5,452 nucleotides of DNA, taken from an uncultured Collinsella sp. Lineage in GTDB: Bacteria > Actinomycetota > Coriobacteriia > Coriobacteriales > Coriobacteriaceae. Each line of letters starts with the position of its first letter. Position 1 is the first letter of the stretch. Both the position numbers and the translations under genes were made by a program. Shown in pieces: positions 1-5,424 of this stretch. The stretch covers positions 1 to 5,452 of the forward strand of contig USJB01000089.1 in assembly GCA_900554905.1 (NCBI GenBank), read 5' to 3'. The notes beneath the pieces were generated by a model, which saw only the letters and a program-made list of their open reading frames with translations, was not told the DNA's origin and did not search any database.

Positions 1-335
1 GCATCACTCGCCTGTGTTGCCGCTTCGGTGGCGCGTGCCGCCGCCTCATGGGTACGAGCACGCTCTGCCGCCTCGGCCTCACGCTGACGGGCGCGATCCT
101 CGTTCTCAAACTCGATATCGTCCTCAATCTCATCGCTCGGATTGAGCAGCTCGTCCAGACTCACGCCATAGAGCTTGGCGAGCGAGATCAGGTTCTCGGT
201 ATCGGGCGAGCTCTCCGCGCGCTCCCATTTACTGACCGCCTGGCGCGACAGCCCCAGCTTTCGCGCCAGCCCTTCTTGGCTAAAGCCCTTGCTGCGGCGA
301 AGGTCGGCGAGCCGCTGCGCAGTTTCTACATTCAT
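1..335 (-). CDS. XRE-family helix-turn-helix transcriptional regulator (partial, C-terminus outside window)
   Basis: Reading the minus strand from the ATG at 335-333 gives 111 codons with no stop before the window edge. Residues 3-64 form a Cro/C1-type helix-turn-helix: LADLRRSKGFSQEGLARKL (9-27), then the recognition helix region LSRQAVSKWERAESSPD (29-45), then the usual closing LISLAKLYGVSLDELL (49-64). This is a DNA-binding domain of the family that represses or activates cytoplasmic promoters. After it, residues 67-111 are very rich in Glu, Ala and Arg and look like a highly charged helix or coiled coil. What follows, for example a membrane or sensor domain, lies beyond the window. A strong AGGAGG ribosome site four bases before the ATG fixes the start. 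The gene is divergent from the methyltransferase at 603, so it could regulate itself and that gene; this is inferred from position only. The target and signal are unknown. Confidence 0.93.
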   Translation of the reverse strand, partial: MNVETAQRLADLRRSKGFSQEGLARKLGLSRQAVSKWERAESSPDTENLISLAKLYGVSLDELLNPSDEIEDDIEFENEDRARQREAEAAERARTHEAAARATEAATQASD

Positions 336-339
336 GGTT

Positions 340-345
340 CCTCCT
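340..345 (-). promoter_or_regulatory. Ribosome binding site of the XRE regulator
   Basis: On the minus strand the sequence is AGGAGG, then AACC, then ATG. It is a consensus Shine-Dalgarno with a four-base spacer and decides the start at 335. I found no convincing -35/-10 pair for this gene on the minus strand between 346 and 460. Confidence 0.85.
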
Positions 346-384
346 ATGTGATGCCAGCCGTGCCGCCGGACCGTTTTTGTTCTT

Positions 385-394
385 AAGGCGCCTT
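385..394. promoter_or_regulatory. Perfect 10-bp palindrome, possible operator
   Basis: AAGGCGCCTT is a perfect palindrome lying 50 bases upstream of the XRE regulator start, in the divergent intergenic region. HTH regulators of this family often bind short palindromes near their own promoter, so this is a possible autoregulatory site. A 10-bp palindrome can also occur by chance, and no second copy was seen nearby. Confidence 0.2.
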
Positions 395-453
395 GCACAG
401 TTAAAAATGTATCCGCCACTGCCAAAAGCATGCCACCTATTTTAGTGAGATTT

Positions 454-482
454 TTGACAACCGGCGGTTGCGGGCATATATG
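454..482 (+). promoter_or_regulatory. Sigma-70-type promoter for the Trm9-like methyltransferase gene
   Basis: A perfect -35 TTGACA (454-459) is followed after exactly 17 bases by TATATG (477-482), four of six matches to TATAAT. The predicted transcription start is near 488-490, giving a leader of about 114 bases before the GTG at 603. The surrounding stretch (440-482) is more A/T-rich than the coding DNA. The -10 is imperfect, and TATA steps at 475-480 could serve in a slightly different register. Confidence 0.6.
458..470. promoter_or_regulatory. Inverted repeat in the promoter spacer, candidate operator
   Basis: CAACCG-G-CGGTTG is a perfect dyad with 6-bp arms around one central base. It overlaps the end of the TTGACA -35 box and occupies much of the -35/-10 spacer. 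A dimeric repressor bound here would block RNA polymerase. The divergent XRE regulator is the obvious candidate binder, but that is inference from position. Confidence 0.4.
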
Positions 483-524
483 AGCTGCGGAAATGTGTCC
501 AAACAAAGCAATGACCCGCAGCTC
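482..524 (+). promoter_or_regulatory. 9-bp perfect inverted repeat at the transcript start / 5' leader
   Basis: GAGCTGCGG (482-490) and CCGCAGCTC (516-524) are perfectly complementary across a 25-base loop. The left arm overlaps the end of the -10 box and the predicted transcription start, so if that start is right only part of the stem would be in the RNA. It could be a DNA dyad bound by a regulator, or a leader hairpin if transcription starts further upstream. No T-tract follows, so it is not an intrinsic terminator. Confidence 0.4.
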
Positions 525-585
525 GGTTGTCCTCGTTGCGACGTTAACGGTAGTATGGTCGTACTGTTTATTCCGCACCGCCAAC

Positions 586-593
586 GGAGGGAG
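586..593 (+). promoter_or_regulatory. Ribosome binding site supporting the GTG start at 603
   Basis: GGAGGGAG lies nine bases before GTG 603. It is the only good Shine-Dalgarno in the leader and decides the start. The in-frame upstream candidates (TTG 468, ATG 480, ATG 555) lack one, and the first two lie in or before the promoter -10 region. Confidence 0.65.
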
Positions 594-602
594 TTCCGCG
601 CC

Positions 603-1475
603 GTGAACCGCGATTTCGCCTCATCGCTCATCCAGCTCAACAACACGTTCTATCGCGAGCACTCCGCCTCCTTTTCCGATACGCGCCAGGCCCCGTGGCC
701 CGGCTGGGTGCGCACCATGGACATCGCGCTCGAGCAGCTCGACGTCGCCACAATCGAGCATCCCGTCCGCGTCTTCGATCTCGCCTGCGGCAATATGAGA
801 TTCGAGAACTTTGCCGCCGGCGGCGCACTTGCCGCCAAGGGCGTCGACGGCGCAAACCCCTCGGCAGATGCCAGCTGCCCGTTTGAGTTCTATGGCGTCG
901 ACTCGTGTCAGGATTTGGCTATCGATGCACGTGGCCACGCCCTGCGCATTCCCAACCTGCACTTCCAGGAACTCGACGTGCTCGATGCCCTTATGAAGCT
1001 CAACCCCGCCGAGACGCCCGACGTGCTTTTCGACGCCCCGCTCGCCGACATCTCGGTCTGTTTTGGCTTTATGCACCACGTGCCGTCGTGCGAGTACCGT
1101 GTACGCGTGCTCGACGCCCTGGTGCGCCAGACGCGCCCAGGCGGCATCATCGCCATCAGCTTTTGGGAGTTTATGAACGACGAGCGCATGGCGCGCAAGG
1201 CCGTTCGAGCCGAAGCCCGCGCCGAGCTCACCCCGCCGTTTGAGGGTTACGATTCCGCGCAGTTTGAAGCCGGCGACCACCTCATTGGCTGGCAAAACGA
1301 CCGCCACGCCTACCGCTATTGCCATCACTTTGACGATCAGCAGATCACCGACCTGGTGCGCGGCGTCCGTACGTTCTACAAGAGCGGCGAGGTCCCCGTG
1401 CGCGAGCTTGAGCGTTTCCATGCCGACGGTCGCAGCGGCGAGCTCAACCGTTACGTGATCCTCAAGCGCCTGTAG
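603..1475 (+). CDS. Trm9/ALKBH8-like class I SAM-dependent methyltransferase (probable tRNA wobble-uridine modification enzyme)
   Basis: From GTG 603 this is a 290-residue soluble protein without signal peptide or membrane segment. It is a Rossmann-fold SAM methyltransferase: motif I FDLACGN (58-64), acidic end of strand 2 in YGVD (97-100), FMHHVPS (156-162) and RPGGIIAISFW (178-188). Several features match the eukaryotic Trm9/ALKBH8 methyltransferases rather than generic ones: N-terminal FSDTRQAPWP (24-33; family pattern FSxTRxxPWP), the HH after strand 4, YRVRVLDALVRQTRPGG (165-181), and GDHLIGW followed by YRYCHHFDDQQI (224-248; family pattern GDxxVPW...RYYHxF). Trm9 methylates 5-carboxymethyluridine at tRNA position 34. 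Bacteria lack the Elongator route to that base, so the substrate here may differ. A longer in-frame reading to ATG 480 is possible but has no ribosome site. The neighbouring TrmB-like gene fits a tRNA role. The fold is near certain; the subfamily is by motif recognition. Confidence 0.85.
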   Translation: MNRDFASSLIQLNNTFYREHSASFSDTRQAPWPGWVRTMDIALEQLDVATIEHPVRVFDLACGNMRFENFAAGGALAAKGVDGANPSADASCPFEFYGVDSCQDLAIDARGHALRIPNLHFQELDVLDALMKLNPAETPDVLFDAPLADISVCFGFMHHVPSCEYRVRVLDALVRQTRPGGIIAISFWEFMNDERMARKAVRAEARAELTPPFEGYDSAQFEAGDHLIGWQNDRHAYRYCHHFDDQQITDLVRGVRTFYKSGEVPVRELERFHADGRSGELNRYVILKRL

Positions 1476-1513
1476 GCATCGACGACTCGCCGCCGAGCCG
1501 TGCCGCGTCTTTC

Positions 1514-1538
1514 GGGCAAACTATGCCCACTCTTTTTC
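1514..1538 (+). terminator. Weak intrinsic-terminator-like hairpin after the Trm9-like gene
   Basis: GGGCA (1514-1518) pairs with TGCCC (1524-1528) across a five-base loop and is followed by ACTCTTTTTC. A short G/C stem ahead of a T-tract resembles a rho-independent terminator, and it lies 39 bases after the stop. The stem has only 5 bp and the T-run is interrupted, so any termination would be partial. Confidence 0.3.
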
Positions 1539-1549
1539 AACCCATTGAC

Positions 1550-1571
1550 GGAACGCGCAGCCATGCGTTCC
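1550..1571 (+). promoter_or_regulatory. 7-bp perfect inverted repeat just upstream of the TrmB-like gene
   Basis: GGAACGC (1550-1556) and GCGTTCC (1565-1571) form a perfect stem across an eight-base loop, ending 12 bases before the AAGGAG ribosome site of the gene at 1594. No T-tract follows, so it is not a terminator. It may be a leader hairpin affecting translation or messenger stability, or an operator dyad. No good promoter was found in this 118-base gap. Confidence 0.3.
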
Positions 1572-1583
1572 ATACTTATGACC

Positions 1584-1589
1584 AAGGAG
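1584..1589 (+). promoter_or_regulatory. Ribosome binding site of the TrmB-like gene
   Basis: AAGGAG ends four bases before ATG 1594 and fixes that start. Confidence 0.75.
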
Positions 1590-1593
1590 CCTC

Positions 1594-2433
1594 ATGGGAG
1601 CCGTCCACGTTCGCACGCCTAAGAACTTTGTGCTCGAGGAGCGCTTGGAGCGCTACGCCGATGCGATTGAGACGAACCCCGAGGCCTATGCCGGAGATTG
1701 GCGTGAAGTCTGTGCGCCAGTTGGCAGCAAGCCATTCGAACACCTTCACCTGGATCTTGGCTGCGGCAAGGGAACGTACCTTGTAGAGCGCGCGGCCCAC
1801 GAGCCAAACACGCTCTTTATCGGTATGGACCAGGAGCCCATCTGCATCGCCTATGCCGCACAGAAAATCTGCGAGCATGAACTGACCAACGCACTCGTTC
1901 TGCCTCGAGGCGCCGCATCGCTGCCGCAGCTATTTGCCACAGGCGAGCTCGATGCCATCACCATTAACTTTCCCACGCCACAGCCCAAGGCCAAGTACGC
2001 CAAAAAACGACTCGTCCATGTCGACCATCTGATGCTCTATCGCCCGCTCTTTGCAGCCGGCGCCACCGTAACGCTGCGAACCGACAGCAAACCGTTGCGC
2101 GATTACGCCCTGGGACAGTTTGCCGCAGCCGGCTACGATACGCTTTGGGTAAGTGACGACGTCCGCCGCGACCATCCCGAGCATCCCGAGACCGAATATG
2201 AATGCCGCACGCGCGAGATGGGCGCCGCCGTCTATGGCATTTGCGCTACGCCCGGCGCGGAACCCATCGAAGAGCAGCTCGCGGCGGGCCGCGCGCAGGA
2301 GCAAAGCCTTGCCTGCTACCTGCCCGATAACCTCGATGAGCTCACCTATGTACCTCTGGGCATGGAAGAGGCCGTCGAGAACTTTAGAAACCGCGCCCGC
2401 AAAGGCAAGAAGCGCCTGCCGCAAGAGTCCTAG
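1594..2433 (+). CDS. TrmB-like tRNA (guanine-N7)-methyltransferase with altered signature motif
   Basis: This is a 279-residue soluble protein of the TrmB family, which methylates G46 of tRNA at N7 using SAM. It aligns by eye along the family: the N-terminal segment leading to NPEAYAGDWREV (28-39), motif I LHLDLGCGKGTYL (51-63), FIGMD (75-79), INFPTPQPK (124-132), KKRLVH (137-142), LRTDS (161-165), and the late ETEYECRTREMG (199-210; family pattern TEYE). The oddity is NFPTPQPK where the family has NFPDPWPK: Thr128 and Gln130 replace the conserved Asp and Trp. That Asp is important for catalysis or guanine binding in studied TrmB proteins. The Asp of the TD motif is kept. A tail of about 60 residues (220-279), ending in a basic stretch, exceeds the usual length of around 215. 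The enzyme may be divergent in substrate or activity. The Trm9-like gene lies 118 bases upstream. Confidence 0.82.
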   Translation: MGAVHVRTPKNFVLEERLERYADAIETNPEAYAGDWREVCAPVGSKPFEHLHLDLGCGKGTYLVERAAHEPNTLFIGMDQEPICIAYAAQKICEHELTNALVLPRGAASLPQLFATGELDAITINFPTPQPKAKYAKKRLVHVDHLMLYRPLFAAGATVTLRTDSKPLRDYALGQFAAAGYDTLWVSDDVRRDHPEHPETEYECRTREMGAAVYGICATPGAEPIEEQLAAGRAQEQSLACYLPDNLDELTYVPLGMEEAVENFRNRARKGKKRLPQES

Positions 2434-2498
2434 GGGCTTCTGATGGTCGCGGCGTCGACAAACAAGCGCAAATAGGCGCCAGCGAACGGCCCTCAAAC

Positions 2499-2621
2499 CT
2501 AAGTGAGTAGACTTTTTTGCAATAGCCAAGCACAGCCCGCATAGCGAAAAGTAAAACCGCAGGTAGAGCCCTTGCGCAAAAGCCATGTGCTCGCGATATC
2601 GCAAAAAGTCTACTCACTTAG
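2499..2621. repeat. 123-bp element bounded by 21-22 bp inverted repeats (MITE-like or structured repeat)
   Basis: The left arm (2499-2520) reads CTAAGTGAGTAGAC, then six T, then GC. The right arm (2601-2621) is its reverse complement, with five A instead of six. The arms enclose 80 bases, and partial similarity continues a few bases inward. Within each arm AAGT and ACTT form a small dyad around six bases. No flanking target duplication is visible and no open frame looks like a transposase. The element is more A/T-rich than the genes. It could be a non-autonomous mobile repeat, an intergenic palindromic repeat, an invertible segment, or a structured RNA. Copy number cannot be judged from this window. 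Confidence 0.7.
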
Positions 2622-2678
2622 CTGACAACTGCACCAAACAGCTGGACAGAACGCCCATTTCCTGCATTTTCTCGCGCG

Positions 2679-2717
2679 CTGGCACCCCGCGCCGCCGCTA
2701 CGCCATAATAGTTGGCG
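2679..2717 (+). promoter_or_regulatory. Probable helicase promoter with overlapping small dyad
   Basis: CATAAT (2704-2709) matches TATAAT at five of six positions and lies 33 bases before ATG 2743, giving a start near 2716. The -35 is poor (CTGGCA at 2679-2684 with a 19-base spacer, or TGGCAC one base further on). CGCCA (2701-2705) and TGGCG (2713-2717) form a dyad around the -10, a possible operator. The promoter lies downstream of the inverted-repeat element, so the helicase could be transcribed independently of the TrmB-like gene. Confidence 0.35.
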
Positions 2718-2729
2718 GACAAACGCGAG

Positions 2730-2735
2730 AGAAAG
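2730..2735 (+). promoter_or_regulatory. Weak ribosome binding site of the helicase gene
   Basis: AGAAAG ends seven bases before ATG 2743, within a purine-rich GAGAGAAAG run (2727-2735). It is a poor Shine-Dalgarno match, but no better-placed start with a stronger site was found before the conserved domain. Confidence 0.4.
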
Positions 2736-2742
2736 CAACCAC

Positions 2743-5424
2743 ATGGCACAGACCACGACAGATACTTCCGCCAGCACCGTTTCCGGCGCCGGCGCCGCCA
2801 GCTCGTTCTCGGGCGGCACGGGAACCGAAGCCGAATTCGGCTCACTCGGTGCGCTCTCCCCCACCTGGTGGGAGCCCGAGGACGGCAGCGAGCCCGAACC
2901 GTGGCTCACGCCCGACCAGGCCTTCGAACGCTTCTTTGAATGGACGAGCAATCGCGGTATTGAGCTGTGGGACCACCAGGAAGAGGCCCTCATGGATCTA
3001 GCCGCCGGTGACCATGTCATTTTGGGAACACCGACCGGATCGGGCAAGTCGCTTGTCGCGCTGGGTATGCTCTTTATGGGCATGGCTCAGGGCAAGCGCT
3101 GCTACTACACGGCTCCCATCAAGGCTCTGGTCAGCGAGAAGTTTTTCGACCTTGTGCAGGTGCTCGGCCGCGATAACGTAGGCATGATCACCGGCGACAC
3201 GCATATCAACACCAAGGCACCCGTCATCTGCTGCACGGCAGAGATCCTTGCCAACGACGCACTGCGCGAGGGCGAAGATGCCGACGTGGGCTGCGTGGCC
3301 ATGGACGAGTTCCACTACTTTGCCGACCCTGATCGCGGTTGGGCCTGGCAGGTGCCGCTGCTCACCCTGCCTCACACGCAATTCATGCTCATGAGCGCCA
3401 CGCTCGGCGATGTCACCGCGATCGCCGCCTCGCTCGAGGAACACACCGGCGCTACCTGCGACTTGGTCGTCGATGCCCTGCGCCCCGTGCCGCTGAGCTA
3501 CGACTACGTGACGACCTCGCTCGAGGGCACCGTCGAGCTCGCGATGCGCCGCGGCGAGGCCCCGCTCTACATCGTGCACTTTAGCCAGGACGCCGCACTT
3601 GCGACGGCACAGTCGCTCGCCAACTTTGGCATTGCCAGCAAGGAGCAGCGCGAGGCCATCAAAGAAGCAGCAAAGGGAACGAGCTTCTCGACGGCCTTTG
3701 GTAAGATTCTCAAACGCCTGCTTGGATGCGGCGTCGGCGTGCACCATGCTGGCATGTTGCCGCGCTATCGCCTGCTGGTCGAGCGCTTGGCGCAGCAGGG
3801 CCTGCTGCCCGTCATTTGCGGCACCGATACGCTCGGCGTCGGCATCAACGTGCCCATCCACACCGTGGTGCTCACCGCGCTCACCAAGTTCGACGGCTAC
3901 AAGATGCGTCGCCTGCGCGCCCGTGAGTTCCATCAGATCGCTGGTCGCGCCGGCCGTTCGGGCTTCGATACCGAGGGCATGGTCATCGCCGAGGCCCCGG
4001 AGCACGAGATCGAGAACGCTAAGCTCATGGCCAAGGCGGGCGACGACCCCAAGAAGCCCCGTAAGATTAAAAAGAAAAAGGCCCCCGAGGGCTTTGTCAC
4101 CTGGAACAAGCAGACCTTTGAGCGCCTGATCGAGACGCAGCCCGAGACGCTCAAGCCGCGCCTGCGCATCACACACTCCATGGTGATTAGCGTGGTCGAG
4201 CAGGGCGGCGACGCCCGCGCCCGCGTGCACGACCTCATCGAGACAAGCCTGCAGACCCCCGAGGAAAAGGCAAAGCTCGAGGTTCGCGCCGACGAGATCT
4301 TCGCCACGCTCATCGACTCCGGCGTCGTCGTGCGCACCGAGGTGCCGCCCGCACCCGGCGCTCCGGTTGACGCCGCGCCGGACATAGACTACGCGCTGAC
4401 GGTCGACCTGCCCGAGGACTTTGCGCTCGACCAGCCGCTCTCGCCGTTTTTGCTTGCCGCGCTGGAGCTGCTCGACACCGAGAGTGAGACCTATACCATG
4501 GACCTCATCTCGATGGTCGAGGCTACGCTCGAGGACCCCAAGCAGGTATTGCGCGCACAGGAGCGCGCCGCGCGCGACCGCGCGATGGCCGAAATGAAGG
4601 CTGACGGCGTCGAGTATGAGGAGCGCTTGGAGCACATCCAAGACGTCACGTATGAAAAGCCGCTCGAGGATTTGCTCGACGCCGCCTTTGACAAGTACTG
4701 CCAGGAAGTGCCCTGGGCCAACGACTACCAGCTCTCTCCCAAGAGCGTCCTGCGCGACATGCTGGAAAGCGCGAGCGATTTTAAGGGCTACATTCAAAAG
4801 CTCGGCATCGCCCGCTCCGAGGGCATTTTGCTTCGCTACCTGGCAGAGGCCTACCGTTCGCTCGACCGTACCGTGCCCATCGAGAAGCGCGACGAGCGCC
4901 TACGCGACATCATCTCGTGGCTGGGCTTTGTGGTGCGCTCGGTGGACTCGAGCCTGGTGGACGAGTGGGAGAACGCCGGCAACCCGGCAGCCCTCGACGC
5001 CGCGCCGCCGCAGGGCATCGACGAGGTCGTTGCGGACCGTCGCGGCTGCACGCTGTTGGTGCGCAACGCGCTCTTCCGCCGCGTGACCCTTGCCGCCCGC
5101 GAGCACGTTCGCGACCTGGGCGAACTCGACGAGGACTGGGGCATGAGCGAGATCCGCTGGCAAAAAGCACTCGACGCTTACCACGAGCAGCACGAAGAAA
5201 TCCTCACCGACGGAGATGCCCGCAGCGCCGCGATGTTTTCCATTGACGAGTCCGACGAGAAGACCGCGCACGTATGGCACGTGCACCAGATCTTTGCCGA
5301 CGAGGATGGCGACCACGATTTTGGCATCATGGGCGATGTCGATCTGGACGCCACGCAAGACGGCGGCGAGGTCATCTTCAAAAACTACCGCGTCGGCTTT
5401 ATCGAGGACCTGCTCGAGGACTAG
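2743..5424 (+). CDS. Ski2-like DExH-box RNA helicase with DUF3516-type C-terminal region
   Basis: This is an 893-residue cytoplasmic superfamily 2 helicase that would use ATP to unwind or remodel RNA. Motifs in order: LWDHQEEAL (75-83), Walker A GTPTGSGKS (95-103), TAPIKALVSEKF (123-134), TGD (150-152), TAEIL (165-169), motif II DEFH (188-191), SAT (218-220), GVGVHHAGMLP (330-340), motif V TDTLGVGINVP (361-371) and motif VI QIAGRAGRSGFD (398-409). VHHAGMLP and GINVP resemble Ski2/Mtr4/HelY proteins. A lysine-rich insert (437-446) follows the second RecA domain. From about 450 the protein matches the DUF3516 region of actinobacterial helicases, including DYALTVDLPEDFALDQPLSP (549-568), VEATLEDPKQVL (592-603), MKADGVEYEERL (618-629), LSPKSVLRDM (664-673) and VDSSLVDEWE (734-743). 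Residues 1-50 are low-complexity Ser/Thr/Ala/Gly and probably disordered. All ATPase motifs are intact. The RNA substrate and any nuclease partner are unknown. Confidence 0.93.
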   Translation: MAQTTTDTSASTVSGAGAASSFSGGTGTEAEFGSLGALSPTWWEPEDGSEPEPWLTPDQAFERFFEWTSNRGIELWDHQEEALMDLAAGDHVILGTPTGSGKSLVALGMLFMGMAQGKRCYYTAPIKALVSEKFFDLVQVLGRDNVGMITGDTHINTKAPVICCTAEILANDALREGEDADVGCVAMDEFHYFADPDRGWAWQVPLLTLPHTQFMLMSATLGDVTAIAASLEEHTGATCDLVVDALRPVPLSYDYVTTSLEGTVELAMRRGEAPLYIVHFSQDAALATAQSLANFGIASKEQREAIKEAAKGTSFSTAFGKILKRLLGCGVGVHHAGMLPRYRLLVERLAQQGLLPVICGTDTLGVGINVPIHTVVLTALTKFDGYKMRRLRAREFHQIAGRAGRSGFDTEGMVIAEAPEHEIENAKLMAKAGDDPKKPRKIKKKKAPEGFVTWNKQTFERLIETQPETLKPRLRITHSMVISVVEQGGDARARVHDLIETSLQTPEEKAKLEVRADEIFATLIDSGVVVRTEVPPAPGAPVDAAPDIDYALTVDLPEDFALDQPLSPFLLAALELLDTESETYTMDLISMVEATLEDPKQVLRAQERAARDRAMAEMKADGVEYEERLEHIQDVTYEKPLEDLLDAAFDKYCQEVPWANDYQLSPKSVLRDMLESASDFKGYIQKLGIARSEGILLRYLAEAYRSLDRTVPIEKRDERLRDIISWLGFVVRSVDSSLVDEWENAGNPAALDAAPPQGIDEVVADRRGCTLLVRNALFRRVTLAAREHVRDLGELDEDWGMSEIRWQKALDAYHEQHEEILTDGDARSAAMFSIDESDEKTAHVWHVHQIFADEDGDHDFGIMGDVDLDATQDGGEVIFKNYRVGFIEDLLED

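Larger units (their letters stand above)
2434..2742. other. 309-bp intergenic region without a gene
   Basis: No supportable coding region lies between the TrmB-like stop and the helicase start. Bases 2434-2498 show no T-tract terminator. Bases 2499-2621 are the inverted-repeat element. Bases 2622-2742 hold the probable helicase promoter and a weak ribosome site. Minus-strand open frames crossing the region begin in or near the right repeat arm, run into the TrmB-like gene in antisense, and lack family features, so I do not call them genes. Confidence 0.75.

Noticed and set aside
48..386. 112-codon plus-strand open frame at the left end
   Set aside because: It is antisense to the XRE regulator, whose helix-turn-helix and AGGAGG site are clear on the minus strand.
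621..1421. 266-codon minus-strand open frame opposite the Trm9-like gene
   Set aside because: It is the antisense shadow of a gene with clear methyltransferase motifs, and no ribosome site or family signature was seen.
1545..1576. TTGACG with CATACT as a promoter for the TrmB-like gene
   Set aside because: The spacer would be 20 bases, and transcription would start at or inside the ribosome site, leaving no usable leader.
1636..1651. 16-base sequence repeated at 4618-4633
   Set aside because: Both copies encode EERLE within unrelated proteins and use the common codons of this genome. It is coincidence rather than a repeat element.
2434..2498. Search for an intrinsic terminator after the TrmB-like gene
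   Set aside because: Short G/C repeats such as GCGC and GGCGCC occur, but none is followed by a T-tract before the repeat element.
2499..2520. Left repeat arm with six T as a terminator on its own
   Set aside because: The only local stem is AAGT/ACTT, 4 bp and A/T-rich, too weak for a rho-independent terminator without the distant right arm.
1930..2604. 224-codon minus-strand open frame crossing the inverted-repeat element
   Set aside because: Most of it is antisense to the TrmB-like gene. Its start lies just inside the right repeat arm and it has no domain. A related frame starting at 2617 begins with a GTG inside that arm.
2857..2873. GC-rich hairpin potential around CCCACCTGGTGGG
   Set aside because: It lies within the helicase coding sequence near the N-terminus, encodes PTWWE, and has no T-tract or regulatory context.
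2998..4797. 599-codon open frame on the minus strand inside the helicase gene
   Set aside because: It is antisense to a helicase with intact motifs. High G/C at codon third positions suppresses stops on the opposite strand, and the translation shows no recognisable domain.
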